A stretch of DNA of 64,000 nt. Origin: Rhyzopertha dominica (Eukaryota > Arthropoda > Insecta > Coleoptera > Bostrichidae). The notes below the pieces were generated by a model that was given only the letters and a program-made list of their open reading frames with translations, did not search any database and had not been told where the DNA came from. This document shows, in pieces, positions 12,001 to 26,700 of this stretch. A program made the translations under genes and the position numbers. The DNA is taken from the NCBI GenBank assembly GCA_025024175.1, contig QCXZ01000064.1, positions 54,023,325-54,087,324 of the forward strand, read 5' to 3'. How positions within the stretch are numbered: the stretch's first letter is position 1; each line of letters opens with the position of its first letter.

Positions 12001-14701
12001 TACCGTTTCTCCAAACTTTGATTCGTCTATCCAAAAAATCTGCCTTGTGAAATCATCATTTTCTTGTGATGTAAACAAAAACAACTAGCAAAATGTGTTC
12101 TTGTGTCAAAGTCCGCCTCTCTATTATAGTGTTGAACAGGTGTAGTTTGCAAGCGTGCAATGTGTACTTATGCAGTACACTGTGTGTTCTTGTTCTCTTT
12201 TTAGGTACACTTTAATCTCTTTTTGTCTTGCAAAGAATGATGTGCATGAAAGGAATGCTAAAGTTGTTATTTATGTCGACTAGTGTTTTTTTTTTACTGA
12301 CCACATTTTGAGAAAATTCTCATGACTATCTATTGACCGCAAGTGATTTCTATAAGAAATAAGATAAATAAATAAGATCGGGGGGTTTTTGGTAATAAAA
12401 TACAAATATTTATTAAGAAACAATAATTATGCACTATTAATTATTCATCGAATTAATTATCATGACAATGAATTACCTTTTACCAACATTGCACCGGTTT
12501 TTTAATGATAGTTTTGTAGAATTCTGTGTGTGTGATTATGAATTAAAAAATTGACATGCGGAAGGACTGCAGAACTTTTTTCCGGGGTTACTCTTGGGGT
12601 GTGCGTTATTCTGTAAGAATACCACTTCCTTTCGATTGATCAAAGAAGGCTATTATTTTTGTACTCGTAAAACCTGTTCAAAACGTAAGTTAGCAGTGAC
12701 GGTTTGACCAGTTTCCAAAAACTCATAATGTTAGGGTGCAAAGAAGTCTTTGTGGGAATGGTACTAGTAGAACGTTGAGTACAGTAATCGATCAATTAAA
12801 TAAATATGCACACAAATGGTAAGCTGATTAACTTGTATTCATTTGAGAATTCATGGGAAACCCATATCCTTAACTTCCACGCCTTTATAGCTGATCAAGG
12901 TTTAAGTGAAACTTTGTGCAAGCTCTAGTCATGTTGTCCTGGATTTGCTTCCACAACCTATTGGATATGCCAATCTTTTATGCTGTTCGATCTCTTACGG
13001 CTTGAACTGCGAATGCAGCACATATTGGTACATTGATATGTGTTTTGTGGGTACAATCAACAAATTTTTAATGAAAAATATATTTGCTCTCATCAGGGTC
13101 GAACCAGGGTCTCCTGGTTTATGCCCAGTCACGGTAACCACTCTCATCGCGCAGCGGTTAGAGTGTAATCCTGAGTTCGAATCGCGGTGAGAGAAAAGAT
13201 ATTTTTCATCAAAAAAATTCGTTAGTTGTATCCACAAAACACATATTAATGTAATATTTTATTTTTCATAATTTATTTTCATTATTTATATTCATTATTT
13301 AGGTGCTCTCGACAGTCCAGAGCGTCCTCGAAGGCTGACCCCAGATAAAAAGCTACACAGGTTGCTTTTCACTGCCAGTAAAGTTCCACTGGAGAAGTCG
13401 CTATCCATGCCAGATATTCAGACGAAAGCGAAGAAACGAGAGAGACTGTTAGTGTATGTAATTCTTTGTAAAATTCTTTTTATTTTCTATTATCAACTAT
13501 ATAATTTAGTTTAAGGGAATACATGAGATCAGAATCTGAGAAGAGCTTCGACGAATGCCAGATCAAAAAGGCTAGGATGAAGTCGTTGGGCCTAGCATAC
13601 CTTAGTCCCCAAAATAAGTCACTAGCACAAAGCTTTAGATACATGAGGCACAAACCGACAATAATAGCTTTCAAGACGCCGAGTTTGGAAAACTGCGAGC
13701 CAAGGGATTCCAGCAGCTCTTTAGGATCCGTCGGTAATTCCTACTNTTTAATTACTNTTACTGAAATACTGTACCAACAAGATACATAATGAAANTTACC
13801 TTCAATAGACTACTTCGTGTCTTACTGGACATTAAATAGTTCAAAACATTATTATAAAAATTGCTCGTGTATGCTATGTACTCTTATTGACCATCTTCGA
13901 GCAGTAAAACACGCTAATATTAAGATGAGAAATAAAAATTGTCTGCCTGAAGAAGGCCAAAAAGAAGGCCGAAACGTCGTTAAAAAATACATGTCATTGT
14001 TAATGTAATGACAAAATGTATAGTGTAGAACACAGGAGTTCCACAAAAACAAAAGCGACCATAATTATCCAAAGTTTGTAGCTAACAATAAACCCATAGC
14101 ACTTAAGGGAGATCTACCCAGCGGCTGGATTCTAAGCATTTTTAGTTACAAATTACGTCCTCAAAACCAATCATCAACCAATAGTTTTTACAAAGAGATT
14201 GTCCCATATTATGTCCCTACGTTGCAAAAATTTACGTGAATTGCATAGATACTTTGTAAAAAATGCACTCGCTTCAATTTTTAATTTCTAAATACATATT
14301 TAATTTATTGATAATCAGGCACTGTACGGAACTTTAGAAATGTTTAATCTACAAATATATTTAATTTTTGTTGGAAAATCTTTAGCAACGTTTACGCATT
14401 TTGGAGCCAAAAATAACAGTTTTGAGATTTGGTTTCGTTTGAGAGGTAGATCCCCCTTTATTGCTGGATTGCTATAACCTGTTTATTTTCAAACATGTAT
14501 CTGCATCTGTGGATATGACATGGTATGTAATATCACCAATGATCATAGTATGCAGTATTTTTTAGGCAAGTAACAGACGGGAAGTTATACTGCCTTNGAT
14601 GCCAAAAAATTGAATGTATATTTAATAATATGTACGTTAAAAGCCACATAGGTAATTAATCAGAAATTTTCCAAATTTATTACTTTCTTCGTTTAGTTAG
14701 A

Positions 14702-14745
<44 letters not shown>

Positions 14746-17700
14746 TTTATTCGTTCCGACGGGCATAGCTGCCCACATAGGATAACATAAATACAAGCAT
14801 CAAAACAAACGATTCGAAGGTACAATAGGGTCGTCCCGCACATTAAAATTTGATAGTTTTAACCTATGCCTTTTATTTTCACAAATACGCCTTAAGTTGA
14901 CCTAGGTATCAATGTCACAATGCCAGTTTACGAGTACATTCCTCACGGTAGCGCGAAAATTTGCCCACATTGGCAACGCGACGCAGCTCAAAAAAATGTA
15001 AACAAATATTACTTGCAATGCCGCTAGAGCACTGGCTATTATTGATGTTTCTCGCTTTCGTCAGCATACGAACCTTTTACGTCATCTCCGTGGCGGAATA
15101 TCGAGGCATTTGAAACGGATATTGAAAAATCCATACTTTCACATTTTTTTCTCGGCAAAGAAAAACCTGAAAAAATCGAAAAAAACGTCTTTGTGCTTCA
15201 ATTTTTATGTACATTTTAAATGTAAAATAAAAAAGATTGTGGGACGACCCCATTCAAAATTGAAGCGAAGAAATTTAATCAATCACATACACTTAAAACA
15301 GACTTTAAAGTTTTGGCAAATGCGCGTTCATTCAAAACAAATATGTCTACATAGTGCTGAACACTGTTTACAATCGACACATATTGTATACAGGCGAAAA
15401 ATAATGACTATTTGTGTTGGCCGCACCGATAGCAAATGTTCGTGAGTGTCTAGATCCCATGCGTGGTACGCCAAACTGTATCAAACTCAATAACTCGCTA
15501 TCATTAATAATATTATTCACCAACTTAAACAAAAATGTAATAGACAAAAAGTTACGTCTAGACTGAAGCGTATAAGTCCAAACTCCGCAATCAATTCATG
15601 ATGTGAGAAACCCTGATCCGGATAGATACCATATCTCTTATAATACATGTATTTACAAAATTTTCTCTGTACTTTTTCAATCATAGTTATATCGTTGTCT
15701 GAATAATTATTCAGACAACGGTTATATGTATTATACAATAGGGATCCACACTACGGATGAATACTCCAGTCCTGACCGAACGTACGCATAATACAAAGCT
15801 AATAAACAATCTATAGACAAAAATTCTCGAGTATTACGCATGATAAATCCTAACATACTCATAGCTTTTTTACATATATACGTGATGTGCTGTAAAAACG
15901 ACAAACTTTCATCCATCAGAATGCCCAGATCTCTATGCTGTGTACATCTCTCTATATTACGGTGATTCACTACATAATCACAAGGTATTTTAACTGACTT
16001 ACGTGTATAAGTAACAACACAACATTTATCAGTGTTTAGATGAAGGTCATTGAGGTTGCACCAATCATAGAGTCTGAAGAACCTCACAATCGCCAACATC
16101 ATAAACTGTCTTAACAATTTTTAAATCATCAGCGTACATATAAAAATCACAGCGTTCATCCAACATAGATTCCATATCGTTAATGAAAATAACAAACAAC
16201 AAGGGCCCCAAATTAGAATCCTGGCAAACACCAGAACTACAATTAAATGTAAATGTATTGTTTTTGGTCAGCAAGAATAGATCCGAACAAAGAAACCAAG
16301 CTCTGACACAATCCCATCAAGTTCAGCTTTCCAACCAGAAGTCTATGATTTACTTTGTCAAAGGCTTTAGATAGATCTGCATAAATTACATCTACCCGTT
16401 GTCTAAGATCCAAAGAACTCGACAGATGTTGCACAAAATTGCACATGTTAGTTACTGTTGACCTACCGCCCAGAAAGCCGTGCTGACGAATGGACAATGA
16501 TTGTTCTACATGACTATAAACATATTTAGCTATTATGCTCTCGAAGAGCTTAGCAAAGTTAGGGATTGTTGCTATGGGACGGTAATTCAACACATCTTCT
16601 CTAGAACCAGTTGCTGTTTTCCACGAGGTAGGAACTACCGCACTGGCAACAATACGGTTAAAAAAATGACACAAAGGAGTGATAAAACACCGAATTAAAA
16701 TTAAAAAGGCGTTGGCGTAGAAAAGCTTTGTAATGCCTTGTTAATGTTTTTTTTTTCTGTAGGGCATACATTTGGCTTTACAACAAACCCCGAACGTCAA
16801 GCTGAAGAAGGCAGACTTGGTCCTGATTTTTTGCCAAGTTCTTCACATCTAAAGCCAGTAAACTATCCTGTCGGTAAACCCCTAGAGGTAAGTGAGTACA
16901 CTCAGAAGTTTATCATGCCGGTATTTTATTCAAAAACTGATGCTTTTCTCTATTAGCCTATAAGCGAAAGACCAACTCCGCATGATAGCAGTGAGGAACT
17001 GGAAGAGCTTTTAAATAGCCTGCCTTTGGGTAGAGGGACAGAGGTGAATTTTTCACGTGCCACTAACATACTAAGCAAATTGTGTGTCTGCGACTAACGT
17101 GGGTTGTCACATCTGACCAATTTTGTATGGTTTATGGGAATGCTGATGGTGCAAATATTAAGTAGTGGGTGTAAGTTCTTGCTTGTCAAAAACACGTTAT
17201 TTCTAGAAAGTTAACAAGTGATCATGCAGATTTAAACGAAACTAAACACATTTAAATTATGTATAAAAAAAGTCACAGTAGTAAGTAGTGGTAGGAACCG
17301 CGGAAGATATATTAATTTATATATAAGGGGCTGTTTCATTTAAATTTTAATTTCTACTTAAATATTTATGGAACACTACAACACTATAACACTAACTTAT
17401 TTTTCTCAAGTTTATTGCTGCTCTGCGCATTGCAGCCTTTCCCGAATGTTCACAGAGCTTTCTGCTGATTCGAGTCCACCTATTTTATATGCAATTTTTC
17501 AGCTCAACTGGATTCTTTTTAAATTCTTTCTTACAAAGGGACTAAAATTTCTCGATACCCGCCCTTGAGGAAAATTTGGCTAGTTATCCTTCTTTTTGAT
17601 AAATTCGATTTCTTCAAAGCGCAAAAAGTCGGTTAACTTTAGCCGTGTAATGGCATGTTGCCACGTCAGGCCAAAAAATTATATTACCTTTATTGTAATT

Positions 17701-20700
17701 GTGTATTAATAAAGGGAATTGATCGCTTCTTCACGCATTCCCTAAGATAAATCTTTGAGTTCATAGAACCTTGGGAGATGAAAGCGTCCGAAACGTTGCC
17801 GTTTTCGTCAATTGCCTGCCAAACAAATTATTTTTTTAAAAATTTGGCTTTGGGCTTCACTCTATCAGCATATTTTACGCTGTATTATTACACGCACTGA
17901 AATATTGCTTGCCAGGTACATTAATTGTATCGGCAGCCACATACGATTCATCATCTGTGATGAGAGTTTTTCGTAGCGTTCTCTCATACACTTTTCGACA
18001 TCCTCTTTTGGCACATATTTCTTGGTCTTTGAAGTATTTTGGCGCTGATAGTTTTGAAAATGCCTTCATTTCCATATCCTTTAATTTAATCCGAGACACT
18101 GTTGATTTGTCCAGATCGAACTTTGTAGCCGCATTTCTCACAGAAGTCGATGGTGTTTTCGTGAGCCGGTTTTATATTCCTCGGGGTTCTTTGGGACTTA
18201 GACGTCCTGGAATTTTTCGTAATTCTGCACTTCCGGTATCTTCGTATCTTTTTATTGTTCTATAGATGCTGGTCCTTCTAACTCCCTCTCGTTTAAAGTG
18301 TTAAATACACTCTGATTTACCGTATTGTTCATAATGTTGAACAACTTTTTTTGCAAGCTGCCACATTCTAATCGTTTCATTGTTTTAAATTGGAAACTAA
18401 CACAAAAACACAGTTTAATATACAAGTACCAACAATAATAAATGTCAGTATGATGATTTTGTTTTACTCAAAGCTACCCATGATTTATTATAAAAAATTA
18501 ACTTTAACTAGTAATGAGACAGCTCCTTAATAATCGTCAAAAGAGAAGGTCTGAGAAGATTTTGGTATCTAATAAACTTGAAAATAATATTTACACGAAT
18601 CAGAAACCATGTTAGCGGTCTTTAAGGTCAGTGAAAAATAAGAAGCAAGAGGTTTCAATGGCCATTAAAAACAAACAAGGCAGTTATTAACATAAAGCAA
18701 AATAGAGAACAAAGTATCAAAATACTGACAGAAATGTGTGGAAATATTAGTTAATTAGACTAGAAGCTAGTGTAACTGTGTTTCAGTTTAAGGGTTGTTA
18801 CTGACTACAGTTTTCTTTGTTACCGATTACGGTTACGTTTCCTGTGTTACCGTCTTTAGCCTTTTTAAGAATATTACTTATGAGAGAATCATCGTGGAAG
18901 CTAAATAAAGGAAATTAACGGAAGTAATGCTACATATTAATACACAGACTGGATTCAGGAAAAGACAAAGTATACGGGACCTTCAGCAAATACAGGGTAA
19001 AGGGTACGCTCGTGACTCCTTGCAAGGGTGAAACTCAATGGATTTCTTATAGTGGTTAATTCTTAGACGAATCGACCTTGGGCATAAAATTTAGTGTATT
19101 CGATTTTCAAATGCCAAGCTTTACATTTTGTTTAAATAATGACTACCAGATTAGGTATGTAGGTATTTTATTGTGTTATTAAATTGTATACATATACATA
19201 CCCTGGGCGGGACTCAAACCTGCAACATCTCACCCCAGAAACAGACAGGTTACACATATAAACTTCCGAGTACGGTAGATCATGAGCGTCGCCAAGGGAG
19301 GGCAGAGGGGGCAGCTGTCCCCTCTCCCCTGGAAAGTGGACAAAAAAAAGCCAAAATAAAAACATACCTTCAGTGGCGAAGCAAACAGAGGTTTGTGTTG
19401 TGTTGACTATAATTTTTATACTGATTTAGTATATTTAATTTATTTATTACTGCTAAATGCACTAATCAACGCAAGAGCGTTCGCCAACTCGGCACCAAAT
19501 AATCTCAATGCAAGTCCGTTTACTTCTCGAAATACATACAAGTTATAACACCCTTGCGAATTTTAGCTCACCACTAGATGCCGATAACTATAGCTACAAA
19601 TTTATATTGTTTACTCTTCAGTTTTGCATTACATTCTTATTCAGGAAAAAAAGTAAGCGAATATTTATTATTAAATTAAAAACATGTATGCAAAAAATAC
19701 ATATGGTATATCAAGCGTTATTCATATACTTTCAGTCTATAAAAACTCATTTCAGTATGTCCGTGTTTTAGGTACTTAAAATTTTTTTTCAATAAAATTG
19801 GGCTGATCCACCGTCGAACGAAACTCTTCCTTGCAAAAATATTCGAAAATAAAACCCAACCTTTTGATCTTGGAATCTTGGGTAATAAAATTATTGCAAA
19901 TTAGGAGTGGTGCCGAGTTCAACTGTAATCTCAATTTATTAAAATATTAAAAATTTGTATATTAATTTGAAATAATAGTAAGACTCGAAGAAGAAAAATA
20001 AGAACTAAACATGGTAGGATGACAAAAGGATATGTTGCTGATAAAATAGAATGTTATAAAAACAAAACTGTGAGTGAATATGAGTTTGCTAGGGTTGTGG
20101 CTTATAGGTATAAAATTAATTAACGGCAGTTAAGTGTTTATTTAAAATGTAAGTGTATATAATATGTACTACATAGTTTCTCTTGTTTTAAATAAAGTTA
20201 GTAGTACATCTTTGGATAAAGTATGCAAGCATGATTAGTTTATAAAATCCATGTTTGCTAATCCCGTCTATGCTAAAATAATTTTCAAATAATTAACAAA
20301 TACAGCACCAACATCATAACCATATGAATATAACTTTATAGTTAAGGTAATGTTTAAAGTAGTATATAATACCCCCTATTTATTTTCATATTTTTATGTT
20401 TCATTTAAAATTAAGTTTTTTCTTTTAGAGATTTTCTACCGTGTCAAAATAATATATCGGCAATAATATATCGCTACAAAGAGTACGTCTATACATTTCT
20501 TTTTAAATATTATTGATCTACTTATATCTATATTTTGTTGAGATGTATCATGTATCGATTAATATACCTATATATAAAATTCGTGCATTATCATGTTTTC
20601 ATTTTTACAATCTCAATGCGGGTTTTATATCCTCGTTGATTTTTTTGCTTGTTTCCCCCCTCGCTTGCGGCCTGGCGGCGCCCTTGCGGTAGATAGTAAT

Positions 20701-23700
20701 AATTTTATATACAAAAAATTGAAAAACCATGTTAGCTCTTCTAGTTGAAAAACCATTATTTATTTGTTAATATATTACGTTTTTTTCAGAAAATAAACTG
20801 TTCTTAAAGGCAAATAAAATAATAAGGATTACGATTCTAATCTTAATTTAGGTTACTATAAAAATGAAGATTATTTATTCCGTTTGGGTACAAAATACTG
20901 AAATTTAGTAAAGAAAAACAAAAAAAAAGTTTGGATACTAGTAACGTAAATATGATAATGGGGGTGTATTACAGAATACTGGCGCTTGACAAGTCGGCGT
21001 CAGCAAATGTACGTTACTAGATCATACTTTAGTAAAAGAGGGAGTGTAACGCGACATCACCCACTGCCTGGGCCTGTGCCGCCAATGAGGCCCCCTCCCA
21101 TGCGCCGCCACTGACTGTCGGCCAGACCGGTCGAAACCCGCAGCTGAACCTCAAGAAGTTGCATCACAGCCGAACAGAGCAGATGAACTACTCTACTCTA
21201 GACGCCGGCAACGGGTATCCCGAGGCATAACCGTTCCGCGTTAACTTCGATAATCAATCCTTTGAATTGTCAGTTAATAACTATCTCTTTGTGCGAATAA
21301 AACGGTGTTTTCACCTAGTGTTCGTGTTTCTTACTAACTCCCACGGTTTCGAACCCACGAAAGAAATGACCTTGTAACGACTGTTACAAAAATGGCGCCC
21401 TAACTTGTGGCCGTGGAGTTTAGTGACTATTTTTCCGAAGTGTGAACAGTCAGTGAACAGTTTTCAAGACGGCACACAACTATAACCTCCGAAGAAGAAT
21501 CATGGCAGATCAACAAGTTGTTATGACGACTGCACAGCTGCAGGAGCTGCTAAGAGGTATGCGCGAAATCGTCACCGAAGAAAGGACGCAGGACGTCGTG
21601 CATGCAGGTATCGCTCAGCAGCAGCCGCCAGGTAATTTTGCACATTGTAAATCGCGTTTCGGTGGTGCTAAAGACGAAGACGTTGATGCGTTTATTTCAG
21701 CCGTTTCCGTGTATAAAGAATGTGTAAATGTATCTGACGAAAACGCGCTTAAAGGACTAGCAATGTTATTAGACAAAAATGCCGCTATTTGGTGGAAAGG
21801 CAGTAAAGATAGTGTCCACAGCTGGGACGACGCGCTCAAGGCCATACGTCACGCGTACGGAGTGCACAAGCCGGCGCATAAAATTTATCGCGAGCTCTTT
21901 TCACGCGAACAAGGATTCAAAGAACCTACCGACATTTTTGTGAATTCAAGCCGCGCTTTGTTGTCGCACCTGCCGCCAACGCCACCTTTGGATAATAAAC
22001 ATAAGCTTGACATGATTTATGGTTTACTTAACCGTCGTATTAGACATAAACTTCCGCGCGATGACTTTCAATCGTTTGAACAATTAATCGAAAAAGCTCG
22101 TGCGATCGAAGAATCATTTTATGAAGTTGCAATTAACGATTCATCTAATCAGGACAGAAGTAGATGCAATTTCTGCAAGTCGTTCGGACATAATAAATCG
22201 GAATGTCGTAAATTTCTTGCGTCACAACAAACTGGCACGCGTACAGCTACCAATCACGGTCCAGCGTCTGCACCTGCGTTTACATCTGTACCTGCGGTAA
22301 CACCTGTAGCTGCGCCTGCGCACCCACAATCGGAAAATAAAGCGAATACAAGCGGTATAAAGTGTTTTGGATGCAATACGCCAGGATACGTTAGATCAAA
22401 CTGCCCTAAATGTACCAAAAAAGCTAACGTCGCTACACTTGAACTTTTACTTACGGAAATGGATAACCAACATGAAAGTCGACCATTACTTCAAGTAACT
22501 GTTGAAGGTTTAACCGGATTAGCCTACATCGATACAGGAGCAAAATGTAGTATTGCGGGACATCGTTTATGCGAATATTTATTGCAACAGCGCATTCCCT
22601 TCACTCAAGAAAATAAACATCTGACCTTGGCAGATGGTGTTACAAGAAATGTCGTTACTTACGTTTTTAAATGCGATATTATACTGCAAGATAGAGTCAT
22701 TCCCGTCACATTTACAGCAATCCCTGAACATACTAGCAGTAAAACACTTTTAGGGGTAGACTTTATTCGTGCTTCGGGTATGATCATCGATCTTGCCCAG
22801 ATGAAATGGTCTTTTGCAGATCAACCCACAAATTATTTCGATTTCTTCTTTGAGCCAAAGACTGAGCAAACGTGTGTTAATTTTTTAGAAATAGAACTGC
22901 GTTCGGATGAAGGAACTCACCTGACAGGAGATCAAAAACATGAATTAGAATTACTTCTTAACGATAATAAAGACGTTTTCTCTGAAAACCGCGAGCCCAC
23001 TCCTTATGCCGAACACGTTATAAAGCTAACGGACGACACACCAATTTCGGTACCGCCGTATCGCTTAACGCCGCAGAAGTCCAGTATACTCAAAGCGGAA
23101 ATAGAAAACCTACTTGAGAAGGGCATAATTGAAGAGTGTGATTCCGCATATGCTGCACCAGTTGTACTTGTACCTAAAAAAGATGGAATGTTCCGTTTAT
23201 GTGTTGATTACCGACAGCTCAATAGTGTCACTATACCGGACAGATATCCACTCCCTAGAATGGATGATCTTCTCCACGCTTCTAGTGCTACAGTGTATAT
23301 GTCTACTTTAGATTTGAAGGCTGGTTACCACCAGGTCGCTGTTAAAGAGTCTGACAGAGACAAAACGGCATTCATAACACCATTTGGCATTTATAGGTTT
23401 ATGCGGATGCCGTTTGGCCTCCGTAACGCACCGTCAACGTTTCAGAGACTCATAGACCATTTACGATCTGGTTTAACTGGTGTAACGATCTTAGCATATC
23501 TAGATGATATTATACTTCTATCGACAGAATTCAATCAACACCTGGAAGACCTTCNACTATTGTTCAATAGAATGAAGCTGTTTAAATTACATGCTAATCG
23601 AGACAAATGTACGTTCGTAACTGCGCGAGTAAAGTACCTTGGACACGTCATTACGCCCGCAGGAATTGAGCCGGATCCTGATAAAGTTCGAGCGATTACT

Positions 23701-26700
23701 GAAATGCCGCCACCGCGTACAGTAAAACATGTCATGTCATTTTTACAAACGTGCAGTTGGTTTCGCCGTTTCATACCCAATTTTGCGAAGGTTACGCGAC
23801 CTCTTAGTAACCTTTTGCGCAAAGACGCCGTATTTAAATGGGGTGCAGCCGAGAATGAAAGCTATGAGACGCTTAAACAATTACTGACCACCGCACCCAG
23901 GGGCGCCGACTCCATGGGTGCTCGGGTGCTCCAGCACCCACGAGAGGTAAATTGTGGGTGCGGAGCACCCACGACCAAATAGACATCAACACTTGTACCA
24001 TAAATTCAGNTTGACTTATCACAGATATAAAAACGAACTCGTTCGTCAAATTTATTAAGTTAGAGCGTCTATAGTCCTGTCAGATTACTCAAACCCACCC
24101 AACATTATTTTAGAATTCCTTGTGAAAGCAAGTACGTGTAAATGTTGCTCAGAGTTTTTGAGTATCTGAGTTTTTATTTATTATATTCGAATTTTGATTT
24201 ATGTGAACCATTTCAAGTATTAATCTCTTGTTTGTACTACTTACTTTATCCAAAATTTTGACATTATCCCAGTTAATATGATGTCCATTGTTGATTATTA
24301 TGTGTTCTGTAAGTGAGCATATATCCCTTTGTTTAGTTATATCACTTTGTGGAGAGCCAATTTGTTAACCATCAATTATGATGTCTGTCCTATGTACTTA
24401 CCTTCGTAATCCTCACATTCCAAACAATATGTAGCATTTGCTTGATATTTTGCAGGTATTTCTGATTTTAGTCTTGTGAGTAGGGCTGAGCCATTCTTTT
24501 TGTTCTTAATTGCAATTTTTATGTTTTCATTTGTTGTCAATCCAGTAATGTTTGGTAGGGATCCATACCTTCTATGTTCTACTGTTTGTAGGTTATTGTC
24601 AACCATAGGATTATGATTTACCCTCTGCCCCACGTCACCCTGCATATTACCGTTATTCACCGTTAGCTGTGTTTGTGTTACATAAATGTTAATAAATCAG
24701 TAGTAGAATACAAAATTTTATTTATCAACGTTTTCGGGTATAAATGTGTATTAGTAAATTTTTAAATTTTTCTCAATAAGTTGTGAATGTGATAATTTAA
24801 TAATTGTATGTTTCATCTGTTTTATAAAGTTTATTTTAATTTGTGTCGAATGATTTGACAAGTAGTTTATATACCTTCCCGATGAGGTTGGTTTCCGGTA
24901 CCAATCCAGTATTATTTTATCATTTTTTCGTACGACTTTGGTGTCCAGAAAGGGTACTCCACATTCTACCTCTCATGCTGTAGTGAATTTAATATATTTA
25001 TCGTAAACGTTGAACACATTTCTATTCATACAAAAGTTTGTTGATGACTTAATAATGCTGTTACCAACAAAGGCACTAGAGCAAATCTGGCATTTTTGTA
25101 TTTATTTCCTTTTTCCCTTTTATGTACCTATCTTTTTTTATATCATACATATTTCTGTCCTATTGCATGTGTACCTATTGAGTTCTATTGGACGGATTCA
25201 TAGATACGATTTTCACGATTATGTTAGCATGAGCACCCACGGGGTTTTCTAAAAGCCGGCGCTCCTGACCGCACCTGTTTTGAGACAAGCAGATCTAAAC
25301 CTCCCATTCATCTTGAAGACGGATGCCAGTTCATACGCCATCGGAGCTTGCTTACTCCAGGGGGAGAAAGAAGATGAACGCCCGGTAGAGTACGCGAGCC
25401 GGTTACTCACTACATCAGAATGTAACTACAGTACCACAGAGCGCGAAGCTCTCGCCGTAGTTTATGCAGTAAATAAGTTCAGAGGATATTTAGAAGGGTC
25501 CCCAGTAATAGTAAAGACCGACCACCAACCGTTAAAGTGGCTCATGTCATTAAAGTCTCCGAGCGGACGCTTAGCGCGATGGTCTCTGATGCTACAGACC
25601 TTCGATCTCCGAATGGACTATATTCCCGGAAAGACCAACGTTATTGCCGACACCCTGTCGCGACCACAGTGTTCCATAGACACCCAAAGCACCTGTGATG
25701 TCTGTACTGTGGCAGTAACCCTAGAGAGCCAGTCTACAAAAGATATGAGAACGAAACAATTAGCTGATGATGAAGCCAAGAAAATTATTGATTGCTTCGA
25801 GTCCCCTGATCCAGATGATGTCAACTACGCTAGATATACCAATCGAGGTTTTCTCATGAATAACGGAGTACTTTATCGTTACACGCCTGAATCAGAGTCA
25901 GAAGAAGCTCAACTATATCTGCCTAAATCAATGGTACCTAAAGTATTGTACGATCATCATGATGCCCCAATTGCAGGACATTATGGTGTTGACAAAACCA
26001 TCCGAAAGATAAGCCAACTTTATTACTGGCCCACACTGAGACGAGATGTGACAGCTCATGTGAAAAAGTGTGTTGAATGTCAACGATTTAAACCCAATAA
26101 TCTGAAACCAGCAGGTTTGCTACAGACTCCTGTTATGTCGCAACGTTTCGAAACGCTTGCGATGGATTTATTCGGTCCCTTACCAGAAGCTGAAACCGGA
26201 GAAAAGTGGGTTTTCGCAGTAGAGGATACCGTCACCAAATGGATGGAACTATTCCCACTCCAGAAGGCTACCGCGGAAGCTTGCGCCCATTGTTTAATAG
26301 ACGAAGTGATTTTGCGCTATGGCATTCCTAGACGTGTCATCAGCGACAATGGCCCACAATTCGTTGGTGAAGTCATGCAGGTCGTTGCTCACTTTTTCGG
26401 CATCAAACAGTGTCTCAACCCGAACTACTCCCCACAGTCAAACCCCGAGGAGAGGCGCAACCGTGAGCTAAAGACACAGTTAGCGATTTTAGTAGGTGAC
26501 ACTCATACGCAGTGGAAGAGCATGTTACCGTCGGTGCGTTTCGCTATGAACGGCGCCCCTCACCTGACCACGGGATATACCCCCGCATATTTATGTTTCG
26601 CGCGTGAAATGCGAGTCCCTAGTGACGTGCCTAATGACTTTCGCCCAATCAGATCTAATGAAAATGCGGTAAATGAACTTGTGCCATATCTAAACCGTGT

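Noticed and set aside
13130..13195. Functional tRNA gene
   Set aside because: A- and B-box-like runs are present but the anticodon arm and acceptor stem are not complete. It fits a SINE-like unit better.
17760..17820. Third hammerhead-like motif (GATGA ... GAAACG)
   Set aside because: The core CUGANGA is not matched and no stem II can form.
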